Program-made: the position numbers and the translations under genes
Shown here: positions 11,401 through 20,345 of the stretch, piece after piece
Position numbering within the stretch: position 1 is the stretch's first letter
Layout of the letters: every line of letters starts with the position of its first letter
DNA from: Lotmaria passim
Lineage: Eukaryota; Euglenozoa; Kinetoplastea; Trypanosomatida; Trypanosomatidae
Assembly: GCA_037349495.1 (NCBI GenBank)
Contig: CP140212.1
Span: forward strand, 310,001-374,000
Reading direction: 5' to 3'
DNA length: 64,000 nucleotides
Notes under the pieces: generated by a model
Told to the model about the DNA's origin: nothing
The model's database searches: none
The model's input: the letters and a program-made list of their open reading frames with translations, nothing else

Positions 11401-11883
11401 GAGGCGGCTCTGCGCGAAGGTGGGCTGCAGGAGGACTTGGAGGACTTGCGTGAGGCGCACGAGATGGAGATGCGGCGCATGGACGAGCTGCTGAACGGCC
11501 TCCGCAGTGACCTTGCCAAGTCGCAGGCGATGTGCGCGCAGTACCAACGCGAGCTTTCGCACATACATCGCAACTCCGAGGGCGAGCGCTCCGACTTGGA
11601 GGTTGCATTGGAGCAGGCGGATGCGGCGCGGGCGAAGCTGCTGGAGGACGCTAAGTACAGGGATCAGCTGAACCGGGAGTTGCAAGGCACGGTGCGACTG
11701 CTGAGCTCACGATTGACCGCCAACGAGGAGGAGGTGCGGCGGGTGCAGGAGGAGTTGGCCGACACAAACAAAAAGATGCAGGACGCGCACACCCTTATCG
11801 GACGCAAAGACGCTGCAATTGGGCAGCTCAACGCAAAACTGCGCGCGTATGAGGCTCGAAACGGCACCGGGGTAACAGTGTGA
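8407..11883 (+). CDS. Large coiled-coil protein
   Basis: A 1158-residue protein with an ATG start. The first 330 residues are Ser/Ala/Pro-rich and look disordered. From about residue 345 to 1150 the sequence is an almost unbroken coiled coil rich in Glu, Arg, Gln, Leu and Ala, with no globular domain or membrane span. This layout is typical of trypanosomatid cytoskeletal proteins (flagellum attachment zone, basal body, Golgi tether), but I see no family signature that picks one. A second in-frame ATG lies nine codons in (8434). Antisense open frames beneath it reflect the strong codon bias. Confidence 0.85.
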   Translation: MSERRSGLVMNLAPPSPSPAREEDGAAAAASSVTAETHSMERPIASDSPSVQSTPNPNVVTAAAPAAEEAQGVREGNDTQTTQSPSRVAASMAQDSSAASSSRSGGGSEGVDGVGLLEEAPPPLAAGPPPRQLSSVNGSAPTRRQESLPSEALVKSTQGSPARPQEGNLRFSEDAGPDPGRHMSISLEGSGAAPASRNAAPAKSLGTADHKSSVAVSFHESSPEARRQESIDKRPSPNSSLPRSRLGESPTVDPVQAAAARSSAFAAAEQRSAHPGSAVNDSRLHTTISATSAAGVNNSSYTPSQRALVQYGGGGITSPGDVAAPAYVYRESVTGGSDGGHSPSRNAEIRAMLIAAERELAEVRDECSKRGMKVEALESALDRERANARMLRERFADEAAATREEHESVTRQLRDQLHVLKMVSESAMAERSKMAEEAGRRKKELLALLDREREEKSYIMADYREQTESLIAEQGREITSLRAALDKLKVDYDAVSKQHEATDDERESLAEKVESLTAQLDRERAEASSRIRDLQANMEQECSALREQHETRQDQLQRSAAQLVKKQQDLAEQLQKSEERQRVSEEEHQHALETLKQAYRRDTEGQREELQRLKETRDKQEEELRRELDKTVKREAKSVEGLRQALEQARKEKEACVDDNFQQREALQRQHREKVAALQGEVDAVTQQLAEERAARKDCEADAEVLRVRAESLDKANIRLSNELEAAQAEQRSKERAAEQAHQAVVEELRAKVRTSATDLGYAQDQLAQFAADAQQLRDELARRGSALDAVKEKLGKQEIQFTEELAKAKDAAAQKERDTAQALAQMRASKTQLEAMCGRLERQVKEAEGRMQGMTTQMEEERRSLEEAHRKLQDAKVEAEDLRAATTHAQERSAAAAEEKRQVERQLEEAKLYRDELEVALHNNERKLLELQQEYTRQLKQTEGRLDEQAQRHSAELAAARMASEQVRGEVARSREAMVEKETALQQLREEVGRLHREAALREGGLQEDLEDLREAHEMEMRRMDELLNGLRSDLAKSQAMCAQYQRELSHIHRNSEGERSDLEVALEQADAARAKLLEDAKYRDQLNRELQGTVRLLSSRLTANEEEVRRVQEELADTNKKMQDAHTLIGRKDAAIGQLNAKLRAYEARNGTGVTV

Positions 11884-12196
11884 GTTGCTTCTCTATTCTC
11901 ACAGCTCTTTTCCGTCTTCGCTGACGTCTCACTAATGCGATTTTTCAACTGCGCTAGTTTTTTTTTTTCTCTCTTGTCCTCTTTTTGAAATCAGCAAAAA
12001 GAAGCTAGAAGTGTTTCGCAAGCCTTTTTCAAAGAAGCATAGAAAACGACCTGAAAACAAGCCAGGTGATGAGGGTTACACCAGACGCTTTGTGAACGTT
12101 TTTTTTCTTTCAATTGCCGTTCAATTTCCAACCTGAATGCTGGAATGGTATAGAAAACACGCTGTGCTTTGCGGTTGCCTGAGTTAACGTACATAC

Positions 12197-12214
12197 ATAT
12201 ATATATATATATAT
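12197..12214. repeat. (AT)n microsatellite
   Basis: Nine AT units are visible. Confidence 0.85.
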
Positions 12215-13209
12215 GACTGGCTAATCTAACAGAAGGGCAGCGTGATGTCTTGACGCTGTGTATGTTTGTTTCCTTTCCTTATTTGCGTATTATTATCTAC
12301 TGAGAATGTCCTTTCTTCTTCCATAGACATGACAGCCTTGCTTCCGTTATCTCCTGTCGTTTTCAACAGAACAAAAACAAACAAACCTGACAAAAGAAGA
12401 AAGGACTTGATGCGAGCGTTTTTCTTCCTCGATGGAGACGGGGAATCCGCTTCTTTGGGTCCACCTAGGTGACTGAGGCGACAGAGCTTTTCCCCTTTCC
12501 TGCATGCGCTTTCTGTGCCATTGCTGCACCACCTCAAAAGTCATTTATTATTCACGTTGCCAACGAGGAGAGAAAAGCACTTGCGTTTGCTTGTTTAGCT
12601 AAACAGGCGAAGCCGCAGTATGTGATGCACTGTGCGTCTGATCTTTAGAGCCGTTAGTTATGCGTTGACTTCAGCACTCTCCGTTTTCATCGTCTTCTCT
12701 TCGTGCACCTGCTCGCCCTTTTCCTTCTTGTTTTTCCAACGTTCATTCTAATTTCTTTTTTCCGTGTTGCGCATTTGATTTAACTCTCCCCTTCTTCGCC
12801 TTGAACTCCATTTTTCGCATGATCTTAAACGGGCAAACGCTCTATACGCAGCTTTTTGTGTGTGTGTATGTGTAGAGTTGCTTCTCGAAGCAAATCTGCA
12901 GAAAGAGATCATCTAGTAGAGTCTTTTTTTTCTGAGTGAAAAACCAGCGAAAGCGAAAGGGAATTTTGTATTAGTTTTTTTTTTTTTTTGCGCGACTATC
13001 TTTGCTTCCCCACCAATAACGTTCGCTATATTCTTGTTTCCTTTTCCTACACCGTTTTTTTTTTCTTGCCCGTTTCAAGCTGTGTACCATTGTCCATTAA
13101 ACGCAAGAAGTGCGTTGTTGTGCGTTCTGTCTCTAAGGTCTTTTTTTTTTTCTTGCTCCCTCAGTGCCTTTTCTTTTTCTCCGATAGTAGTGGATAGCAG
13201 GAAAAAACG

Positions 13210-13232
13210 AACACACACACACACACACACAC
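13210..13232. repeat. (AC)n microsatellite followed by poly-T
   Basis: About eleven AC units run directly into a T10 tract. Confidence 0.85.
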
Positions 13233-13448
13233 TTTTTTTTTTTGTGTGTGTTTCTTCCTTTCTTTCCTCCTTCTCCTTCCTAGGAGGAGTGTTCATCAAT
13301 CACACCTTGCAAAGGACAAGAGAGAAAAAGGGAAGAGAAAAGCTCCAAGCCTTTGCTTCTTTTTTTTTTTTTTCTTTTCCTGAGTTCGTATTCACAGTGC
13401 GTGTGGCGCGCTAGCGATACGACTCATAAGACCCCAGTGAGAAATCTA

Positions 13449-13490
13449 CATATATATATGTATGTATGTTTGTATGTATGTGTGTATATG
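13449..13490. repeat. Degenerate (TATG)n/(TA)n tract
   Basis: A TA run passes into TATG and TGTA units over about 40 bases. Confidence 0.75.
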
Positions 13491-13880
13491 TACTCGTATC
13501 GTTATATTAAAAGAAAGTAGTGCCTTAAACGATTTTAATAAAGCTCTTTGGTTTTTTTTCTTTTCTTTTCTCTTTGTGCTCGGCCCATTAGCTCTTAAAC
13601 TGTTTTACCTTTTTGGAGATCTGTGTTTACTTCTTTGTTTTTTTTCCGTTTTATTTTCGTAAACGCCAAAAACAAAAAAGGAAGAGCTTATCTGAACGCA
13701 AATCGACGTTGCTGCGATTCTGTGTGCACACCTTTCTCTCTTCTCCGCTGCTCCGTGTGTTACTCCCCGAACGGTGCTTCTCATACTCTTTTTTTTTTTT
13801 TTCATCGCCGTTCCACATTTCCTGCCCCTAATTTTCTTTTTTTTCCTTCTTCATTCGTCATTCACTCACGCTCTATCATC

Positions 13881-15302
13881 ATGTCCACAGCAGGACGATA
13901 CAGGCATGTGGTGAAGCTGGGAGAGGGCACCTATGGAAGCGTGTACAAAGGTACTGAAATTCAAACTGGACGCGTGGTGGCTTTCAAGCGCATGGTGGTG
14001 ACGAGCGATGACGAAGGCATACCAGGCGCGGCGATTCGCGAAATCTGTCTCCTGAAAGAGTTGCGCCACAATAACGTTGTAGAGCTGTTCGAAGTGCTTT
14101 TCGAGCCGCCGAAGATAACGATGATTTTTGAACTGTGCGACTGCGATTTGAAGCGCTACATGGAGTCACGTCCGCAGTGCCTGCTCGATGCGGAGACGGA
14201 GATGCGGCCCATTCTCAAGCAGATTTTTCTCGGACTGGAGTACTTGCACGGTCGCTGCGTCGTCCACCGCGACATGAAGCCGCAGAACATATTTGTGAAC
14301 GTGCGCGGGCCCGACTTCGCGGCGCTGACGGCCCTTCCATCGTCGCGGCAGCAGCTGCAGCAGCCGCGCATGGCGAGCACGACAAATGGTGAAACTAGTA
14401 AACAACCAGGGGGTGGCAGGCACCTCGACCGTCCTGGCGCTCCGGACGGCAGCGCGTCGCCGCGTGAGGAGTCGGCGAGCACGAAAGATGGGCCGAACCA
14501 GCTTATCGTGAAGATTGGCGACTTCGGCCTGGCACGAGTGGAGGAAATCCCGGTGAAAAAGTACTCGCACGAGGTGGTGACGTTGTGGTACCGCAGCCCC
14601 GACGTGCTGATGAGCTCGGCGCTGTACTCCTACCCAGTCGACATCTGGTCTATGGGGGCTATTTTCTTTGAGATGGCCACGAGCAAGGTCCTCTTTAGCG
14701 GGCGTAACGAGGACGAGCAGCTGCTGCGCATGTTCTGGCTTCTCGGCTCCCCGACGAAGGAGACGTGGCCGTCGATGCTGTCGTACACCGGAACAAACGA
14801 TCGCTTAGAGCGCTCCAGCCGAGCCGCGGCGGAGCGGCCTGACTTGAAGGTGGGCGGCGACGTGTACGTGGAGCAGCAGGCACAACAGCAGCAACAGCAA
14901 CAACAGCAGCAAGGATCGTCTCAGTCGCACAGCAGCAGCCGTGCACCGGACGTTCTTACCCAGCTGGCACACAAACGCTTCTACCATAGCGCGAGCGCGA
15001 TGCAACAGCGCGAGGAGAGCGCGCGCAGCGCCGCCAACTCGTATCGACTCCCGGTAGAACTGTGGTTTGACCAGCCGCTGTTTAACGAGTACATGGCGGC
15101 CACCCGCTTCGACGCCAGCGTGTCGGCGGAAGGCATCGACCTGCTTCGCCGCTGCCTTATGTACGAGCCCAGCCAGCGTATCACCGCCGCAGAGGCGGTG
15201 CACCACCCGTATCTAGAACATGTGCCTATCCCTACGGCAGGACCTTTGGATGTGCTCATCACTTCTCTTTTGCAGACTATGGACGCAGTACATTTGCTGT
15301 AG
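13881..15302 (+). CDS. Cyclin-dependent kinase-type (CRK) serine/threonine kinase with two insertions
   Basis: Predicted 473-residue kinase. The start is the first in-frame ATG; residues upstream in this frame are translated poly-T. Visible motifs are the Gly loop GEGTYGSVYKG, ATP-binding Lys36 (VAFK), a PSTAIRE-type helix written GIPGAAIREI, catalytic HRDMKPQN (Asp131), DFGLA (Asp214), and VVTLWYRSPD, where SPD replaces APE. Between HRD and DFG there are about 83 residues instead of about 18 in CDK2, so roughly 65 residues of Ser/Gln/Gly-rich sequence are inserted in the catalytic loop region. A second insertion with a polyQ run lies at about residues 330-345, before the C-lobe resumes. The core residues are intact, so it should be active and cyclin-binding. 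Trypanosomatid CRKs with inserts are known, but I cannot assign the orthologue. Confidence 0.88.
   Translation: MSTAGRYRHVVKLGEGTYGSVYKGTEIQTGRVVAFKRMVVTSDDEGIPGAAIREICLLKELRHNNVVELFEVLFEPPKITMIFELCDCDLKRYMESRPQCLLDAETEMRPILKQIFLGLEYLHGRCVVHRDMKPQNIFVNVRGPDFAALTALPSSRQQLQQPRMASTTNGETSKQPGGGRHLDRPGAPDGSASPREESASTKDGPNQLIVKIGDFGLARVEEIPVKKYSHEVVTLWYRSPDVLMSSALYSYPVDIWSMGAIFFEMATSKVLFSGRNEDEQLLRMFWLLGSPTKETWPSMLSYTGTNDRLERSSRAAAERPDLKVGGDVYVEQQAQQQQQQQQQQGSSQSHSSSRAPDVLTQLAHKRFYHSASAMQQREESARSAANSYRLPVELWFDQPLFNEYMAATRFDASVSAEGIDLLRRCLMYEPSQRITAAEAVHHPYLEHVPIPTAGPLDVLITSLLQTMDAVHLL
14874..14911. repeat. CAG/CAA run encoding polyglutamine in the kinase
   Basis: Mixed CAG and CAA codons encode an almost pure Gln run in the second insertion of the kinase. 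It is a candidate length-polymorphic site. Confidence 0.8.
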
Positions 15303-17570
15303 AACACGAAGCATGCAGGTGACTCGCAGGGCAATGCACATACGAGATTAAAAACAAAAACAAAAACAAAGGAGAGAGAGATCATATGCGTGAAGAGAGG
15401 AATTTCAGAAAGATGCGTTTACCTGTCCTGGTGGTGTTATAGCTGTTATTACGAGCTTATGTCGCGTGGCAGCTGGAAAGAGAAAAGACAAAAAAAAAAA
15501 AAAAAGAGGGAGGAAAAAAAGAACGCAAAAGGAGCGCTTTTACCTGATGGACAGGAGCGCGCGCTCTCCCGTGCGTCTGATACGTATGTATGCTGCGCTT
15601 TGTCGGTTCAACAAGTCGAGCAGCCTCAGTAAGGCCCCATGCGTGTCCCTGTCCTTCTATCTTTTTTTTTTCCTCGACAAAGGGGGAAGGGGCTTTTTGC
15701 AATTCAAGCAAGTAGATGCGCTTTTTTGTTCCTTACTTTATGAGACAGACGCCTTTCTCGAGTTTTTGTTGTTGTGGTGCATCGGCGTGTAGAATGGTGT
15801 TGTTTCTTTCTCTTACATGGAACGTGTATCACCAGCGTACACATGTACGCAGCTTTCTTTTTTTTTTTTCTTCAAACTCTGTTTTGGCGTGTTGTTGTGC
15901 TAATCATGCGCTGGCCCTGTTTTCACAATGGTGCAGGGGGCCAGTGGCTCTTTTTTTTTTTTTGCTCTGATCTGCAAGCGGTCGAACACAAATGCGTTTG
16001 GCACACGTCGAGCGTCCGCGGTGTTATTTATTTATTTATTTGGTGAGGCTCTTTTCTGTTTTTCGTTAAACCATCGAGGTTTTTGCTCTACTCGTCCGTT
16101 TTCTTTTTTCTCTTGTAAAATTAACCTTTCTCTTCTTACTGTCCTTTTTTTTTATGGACAGCCTACCTAGTGTCATAATCTCGGAACAACAGAAGAAAAA
16201 AAAAAAAAAACAGTGCCTTGTTCAGCTTTTCCCAAGAGCGTGGCTTATCTTGCTGTTCTGAAGTGCAACATCGATGTGCAACCATGCAGATCGACAGCGG
16301 TGGATTTACACACACGCTTCCAAATCTCTCAGAGATGCACCTTCTCTTCGTTATGAAATGAGTAAGTCTTGCGGCGCTAATTGTACTTTAGAGTCTAAAG
16401 GCAGATGCTGTTGCTGATTTGCTCTTTTATTTGCCAGCAGAACTTTAGTTCTAGGTGCTTAATAAGTAAAGCGATATGGCAATGGAGGTTAGGGCCGCTT
16501 CTTCATGCCACCTGCACAACGCAGAAGCAGCGAGAGCGACATCTACTCCCTCTTTTATTTCTCTTACTCCTCCCTTCGCATTTTTGTGTGCGTGCTTCGA
16601 CAACACACTGCTTCTACCGCAATGCAGCTGCCTTGGGGCTCAGCAGTAAACGGGCTCTGTGCTGCACTCGTTCGTTTTTCCCTTTTCTTTCTCTGCTTCT
16701 CTTGGCTGCATTGCCTTCGTGAAGGTGCAGCCACTTGCACAGTTTTATCTTTTTTTTTTTTATTCCAGGCGTCCTTCTTTTCGAGTCTTCACACTGTAGT
16801 TTCTATACTAGCAAAGTACCTTACCCTCTTTTTTTTTTTTCAGCGGCGAAACTTATTGGAATGTGTGAGTGAGTGAGTGAATTGAACTCGACGATATTTT
16901 TTTGTACTTTACTCTTCTCTGCCTTCGTCCTTTTCGACGGTAAAGACAGTTCTGCTCTTCTGGATTGTCAGAACACCTTTTCTTTTTTTATTTATATTGA
17001 CTTATTCTGTTTTTTTTTTTTCTCTCTCACCTGCAGTTGTTTCCAAGAGACAAAAAAAAAAAAGCACCGTTCTTTCTTTGAGTCGCTGACAACAGTGCCG
17101 TGGTGGTGCACTTTTTTTTCCATTTTGTGACGTTATTTCTTTGCTTCTCCTTCAACGGTCAGCTACCGTGATTTACCGCGTGCTCTTCTTTGCCCTTCTT
17201 TTCTATATACGGCCTTTGCTATTGGGCAACAGGACTACACATACACCTGTAGATTTGAAGGAGGGAAAAAGGAAGAAGAGAAGCACATTTTTGTTTTTCA
17301 AACTAACCTCAAGTTGGGCCATCATCTTTTTTTTTCCCCGGAACGTGTGGGCAAAGGCGTATATGTTCTTTTTTTATAAACCTCGTTTGCTCGTTTGCGC
17401 GTGCTTATGTGTACATGGGTGGCTGCACCACTAGAATTCCGGAGCTTTCTTAGTGAAATGTAAACGCTTTGCTTTGGTCTTTAGCTGCAGTTCTCTCAGT
17501 TTACTACTTTAAAACACACTCTGGACCTCTCCGTTCGTCACTTTTATTATTGCCACTCAGTAGTTTTTAC
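15303..17570. other. Intergenic region between the CDK gene and the Stealth array
   Basis: 2.3 kb without a supported gene. It contains many T9-T13 runs, an A16 run near 16197-16210 and T-rich low-complexity DNA. Apparent small open frames start at non-ATG codons or read homopolymers. Confidence 0.6.
17462..17484 (+). promoter_or_regulatory. Predicted trans-splice acceptor for S1
   Basis: A pyrimidine-rich stretch ends at TTTAG (AG 17483-17484), giving an 86-nt 5' UTR. Further AGs at 17490, 17499 and 17560 are alternatives. Confidence 0.5.
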
Positions 17571-20345
17571 ATGAAGGCTGTCGAGAAACCACTCCGTTCG
17601 AGCAGGTATGCAAGACGCGCCTCCAACGCCGCAGTCCGCGTGCGAGTGAATTTGAAAAGCCCTGACCGTTTAACCTCCACCATGCCAAGTCGCCTGCCAC
17701 GCAGCAACCTGCACCGACAGCGCGATCGTCGCTGCGGCTGCAGCGTTCTTCGATGCCTTCTTTTCCTCCTTGTTGTCTGGGCCTTGGTGGTCGGCTATCT
17801 CCTTTTTATGTTTGCGGGGACCGAAAGGACGACGAAGCGTCTAATTCGTCGAGATCAACGAGTATGGAGGGATATAATAAAAGCACAGGCACTGAAGGTG
17901 CGGCAAAGTAAAACGACTGCGCATGACCTCGGATTGACTCCTGCTGAGTACGGCTTGAGGCCGGACTCGGACGCCACTGCAACCACTCCACCTTTTGTGT
18001 ACGCACTTGAGCTGAAGGATGGCCGCACTGCCGCACCTGTTGCTCCGTTGTCGGATGCCGAAAACCAGCGGGAGGAAGGCGAGCATGTCCCAGAGCAGCC
18101 AGAGCGCCTGCCTGGGCTGATGACGAGGCGTCAAACGCACACTCCCGAGGAGCTGCTGCGCTTGTACGGGGACACCGACGTAATCTACATCTTCGCGGAC
18201 AGAAACGAAACGACGTATTGTTACCGTGTGTCGCAGCTGGCCGACTGCGGTGCGCTAATTCTGAAGTTGGAAGCTGTGACGTACGCGACGGGCGGCGTGC
18301 TCCATCCAGTGCTCCAACGGTGGTCACAAAAGAAGCGGCTACCCTGCCTTCCACGTTCTCTTGTCGATACTCGTCAAGGCGAGACAAAAGTCGGCAGTGT
18401 TATTCAACACATTGAACGCGATGCCGCAGCGCAGCAGTCTAATCACAAGGCGATGGACACACTGCGGCACAGCATCCGCAGTCTGGAGCAGCACGTGCGG
18501 TGGCACCGCGGCCGCGTGGTGATCGTGTCACCGGGGCACCACCCGACGTGGGTGGACGGCGCGAAGAACTTCCTTGCTGGTGCGTGCGGTGACGCGTCTG
18601 TGCAGGCGTTGCGGCTGCGTGGCACGCACCTGCGGCTGACGACGGTGCACCAGGACGCAGTGATGCCGTACGGGTTGCGCTTCACTGCGGACTCGCACGT
18701 GATCGAGCAGCACATCTGGCGTGTGCGGAACATCACACCGGTGCACGTGTACATGAACGACGACTACTTCGTGAACCGCGACGTTGCGATCACGGACCTG
18801 TTCAACGAGTACGGTGGCACGATCGTACGGACAGAAGGTGGCGTGGTGGGTGACGGGGTAGAGGGGCCCATTAACGCCTCACGGCAGGACGACGATGTAC
18901 GTCATACGCAGTGGTTTGCCACGTTCGAGCTGGACATCAAGCGTGAAGACGACCTGCCATGGGATGTGCAGGTGCGGTGGATGATGCAACGGCACCGCGA
19001 CAGGGTTGCCACCTTTAAGCCTCTTTCGACACCTACTCTAACGACTGTTGTGGACGCGGCGTACCAGGACGCCGTTACGCGGCCATCCTCCGCCGTGAAG
19101 CCACGTCGGCGCCGGCACTTTTCCACGCATGCTCCCTTTGTCTACTGCACCAACATGTTCCGCTTCTTCGCCACGCGCTACGAGCGAGAGTTTGCGTACA
19201 ATGCTCTACATCACCGTTTCCCTGCAGCGCGCGACCTCCACATGCCGTTTCTGTACAATGCCTTCGTGATGGCCCGGCCGTGGCAGGCGTCGCCGCAGTT
19301 CCTGCCGTACCTGCTGCAGCTGCACCGCCGCCGTCGTCTGGGAGCTGAACCAAACTTGACTTTATCTGAGAGCATCATTCGGCTGAATAACATCGATGGA
19401 TGTGCACCGGCGTCGCTGCGCGGTGGTTGGCAAGCTTCTGAAACGTTGCCGTTAGCCTACGACACAAGAAAAGGCTTGCAGGCTGCTTTTGCGCACATTT
19501 CTGAGGCCGATCCGCTGTTTTTCCGCCTGCGCTCAGAGCAAAACAAAGACGTAAGGGAGGCTGATTTGTTAGTTAGACTTGCGTCCAAATACCCTTCGGC
19601 TCTTTTTCTCGAGGAGACCGGTTTGCGTGACTCTCACGAAAGTGCCCTAAAGTTGACCTTCGATGCGCTGATGGCGCTGCCGGTGTTGGGCGTTGTGTCG
19701 TACGAGGAGGGTGCGTGCCCGCTGGTGCGGAGTCTGTCGTTGGCGTTTGCGGGGCACCACCGGGGCCGCGTGCACGTTGCGGTGCAGCGCCACGGCTTAG
19801 GCGAGGCCGGGGAGGCGGACGAGTCGCTGCGTGAGACGCGGAGGCGACTGGGGCACCGCGTCATCAGCGCTCTCCCCGCCACAGACTGCAGCTACAGCCC
19901 TCGTGTGAGCCTGGGAACATCAGTGCGTGACGAGAGTCTTGCCGAGCTTGCTGCACGCGTGATCGGTCGGCTAGACGCTGGAGTGGAGCTGCCGTCGACG
20001 TGTGGGCACAGCGGCGACAACGACGCTGCTGCTGCTGGTGCTGGGCTGCGGGTGCGTGGATTTGTGATTGATGCCCGCACGCCGAGTGCGCCGGTGAAGA
20101 GTGTGGGCGCGCTCCGTGACGCGCTCGCGATGCCTGGGCAGACGCTCGCGCTGGAGGACTTCCGTGCGGTGCGTGTGGGGCCGGAGGACCGTGACGTGGT
20201 GCTGGTGCTTGCGCGCGAGGACGCGGATGCGAAGGCCGTGCACTGGATCACCGGTGCGTCGGAGAACGACCTGCTGGTGACTTATCCGCTGCCTGTGGAG
20301 GCGTATGAGAACATGACTGCATTTGTGAAATGGAGCGCTCCTTAG
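17571..20345 (+). CDS. Stealth-family sugar-phosphate transferase paralogue S1 (diverged CR1 and CR4)
   Basis: A 924-residue type II membrane protein, predicted Golgi luminal enzyme. ATG 17571 is the first in-frame ATG; 17682 has a better context (CCACCATGCC) and would shorten the tail by 37 residues. The span is near residues 59-81. Stealth enzymes transfer hexose-1-phosphate from a nucleotide sugar to a glycan hydroxyl (bacterial capsule enzymes, animal GNPTAB). CR2 is excellent: DELRHSIRSLEQHVRW, a SHVIEQHIWR block, and YMNDDYFVNRDV with acidic pair Asp397-Asp398. CR3 has the H-x-P motif HAPFVYC (His520). S1 is odd because CR1 reads VIYIFADRNET in place of the YIYSFVNGSE of its relatives, and the CR4 core is FFRLRSE in place of YFNINAG. 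The last 120 residues and the downstream spacer match S2 almost exactly. It may have changed specificity or be inactive. Confidence 0.85.
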   Translation: MKAVEKPLRSSRYARRASNAAVRVRVNLKSPDRLTSTMPSRLPRSNLHRQRDRRCGCSVLRCLLFLLVVWALVVGYLLFMFAGTERTTKRLIRRDQRVWRDIIKAQALKVRQSKTTAHDLGLTPAEYGLRPDSDATATTPPFVYALELKDGRTAAPVAPLSDAENQREEGEHVPEQPERLPGLMTRRQTHTPEELLRLYGDTDVIYIFADRNETTYCYRVSQLADCGALILKLEAVTYATGGVLHPVLQRWSQKKRLPCLPRSLVDTRQGETKVGSVIQHIERDAAAQQSNHKAMDTLRHSIRSLEQHVRWHRGRVVIVSPGHHPTWVDGAKNFLAGACGDASVQALRLRGTHLRLTTVHQDAVMPYGLRFTADSHVIEQHIWRVRNITPVHVYMNDDYFVNRDVAITDLFNEYGGTIVRTEGGVVGDGVEGPINASRQDDDVRHTQWFATFELDIKREDDLPWDVQVRWMMQRHRDRVATFKPLSTPTLTTVVDAAYQDAVTRPSSAVKPRRRRHFSTHAPFVYCTNMFRFFATRYEREFAYNALHHRFPAARDLHMPFLYNAFVMARPWQASPQFLPYLLQLHRRRRLGAEPNLTLSESIIRLNNIDGCAPASLRGGWQASETLPLAYDTRKGLQAAFAHISEADPLFFRLRSEQNKDVREADLLVRLASKYPSALFLEETGLRDSHESALKLTFDALMALPVLGVVSYEEGACPLVRSLSLAFAGHHRGRVHVAVQRHGLGEAGEADESLRETRRRLGHRVISALPATDCSYSPRVSLGTSVRDESLAELAARVIGRLDAGVELPSTCGHSGDNDAAAAGAGLRVRGFVIDARTPSAPVKSVGALRDALAMPGQTLALEDFRAVRVGPEDRDVVLVLAREDADAKAVHWITGASENDLLVTYPLPVEAYENMTAFVKWSAP
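19863..19982 (+). repeat. Cassette shared exactly with S7 (45570-45689)
   Basis: About 120 bases encoding ISALPATDCSYSPRV and the following residues are identical by eye to S7, 25.7 kb away. S2-S6 carry a different sequence at this position. Confidence 0.8.

Larger units (their letters stand above)
11884..13880. other. Intergenic region, coiled-coil gene to CDK gene
   Basis: Two kilobases with no supported gene. It holds (AT)n at 12197-12214, (AC)n running straight into T10 at about 13210-13242, a TATG/TGTA tract at 13449-13490 and many long T runs. Open frames are translations of those runs. Confidence 0.6.

Noticed and set aside
10913-11685. Overlapping minus-strand frames of 231-252 codons
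   Set aside because: They are antisense shadows of the coiled-coil gene, created by repeated GAG/CAG/CTG codons.
13623-13880. 86-codon extension of the CDK frame
   Set aside because: It begins at GTG, contains no Met and reads T runs. The kinase proper starts at the ATG at 13881.
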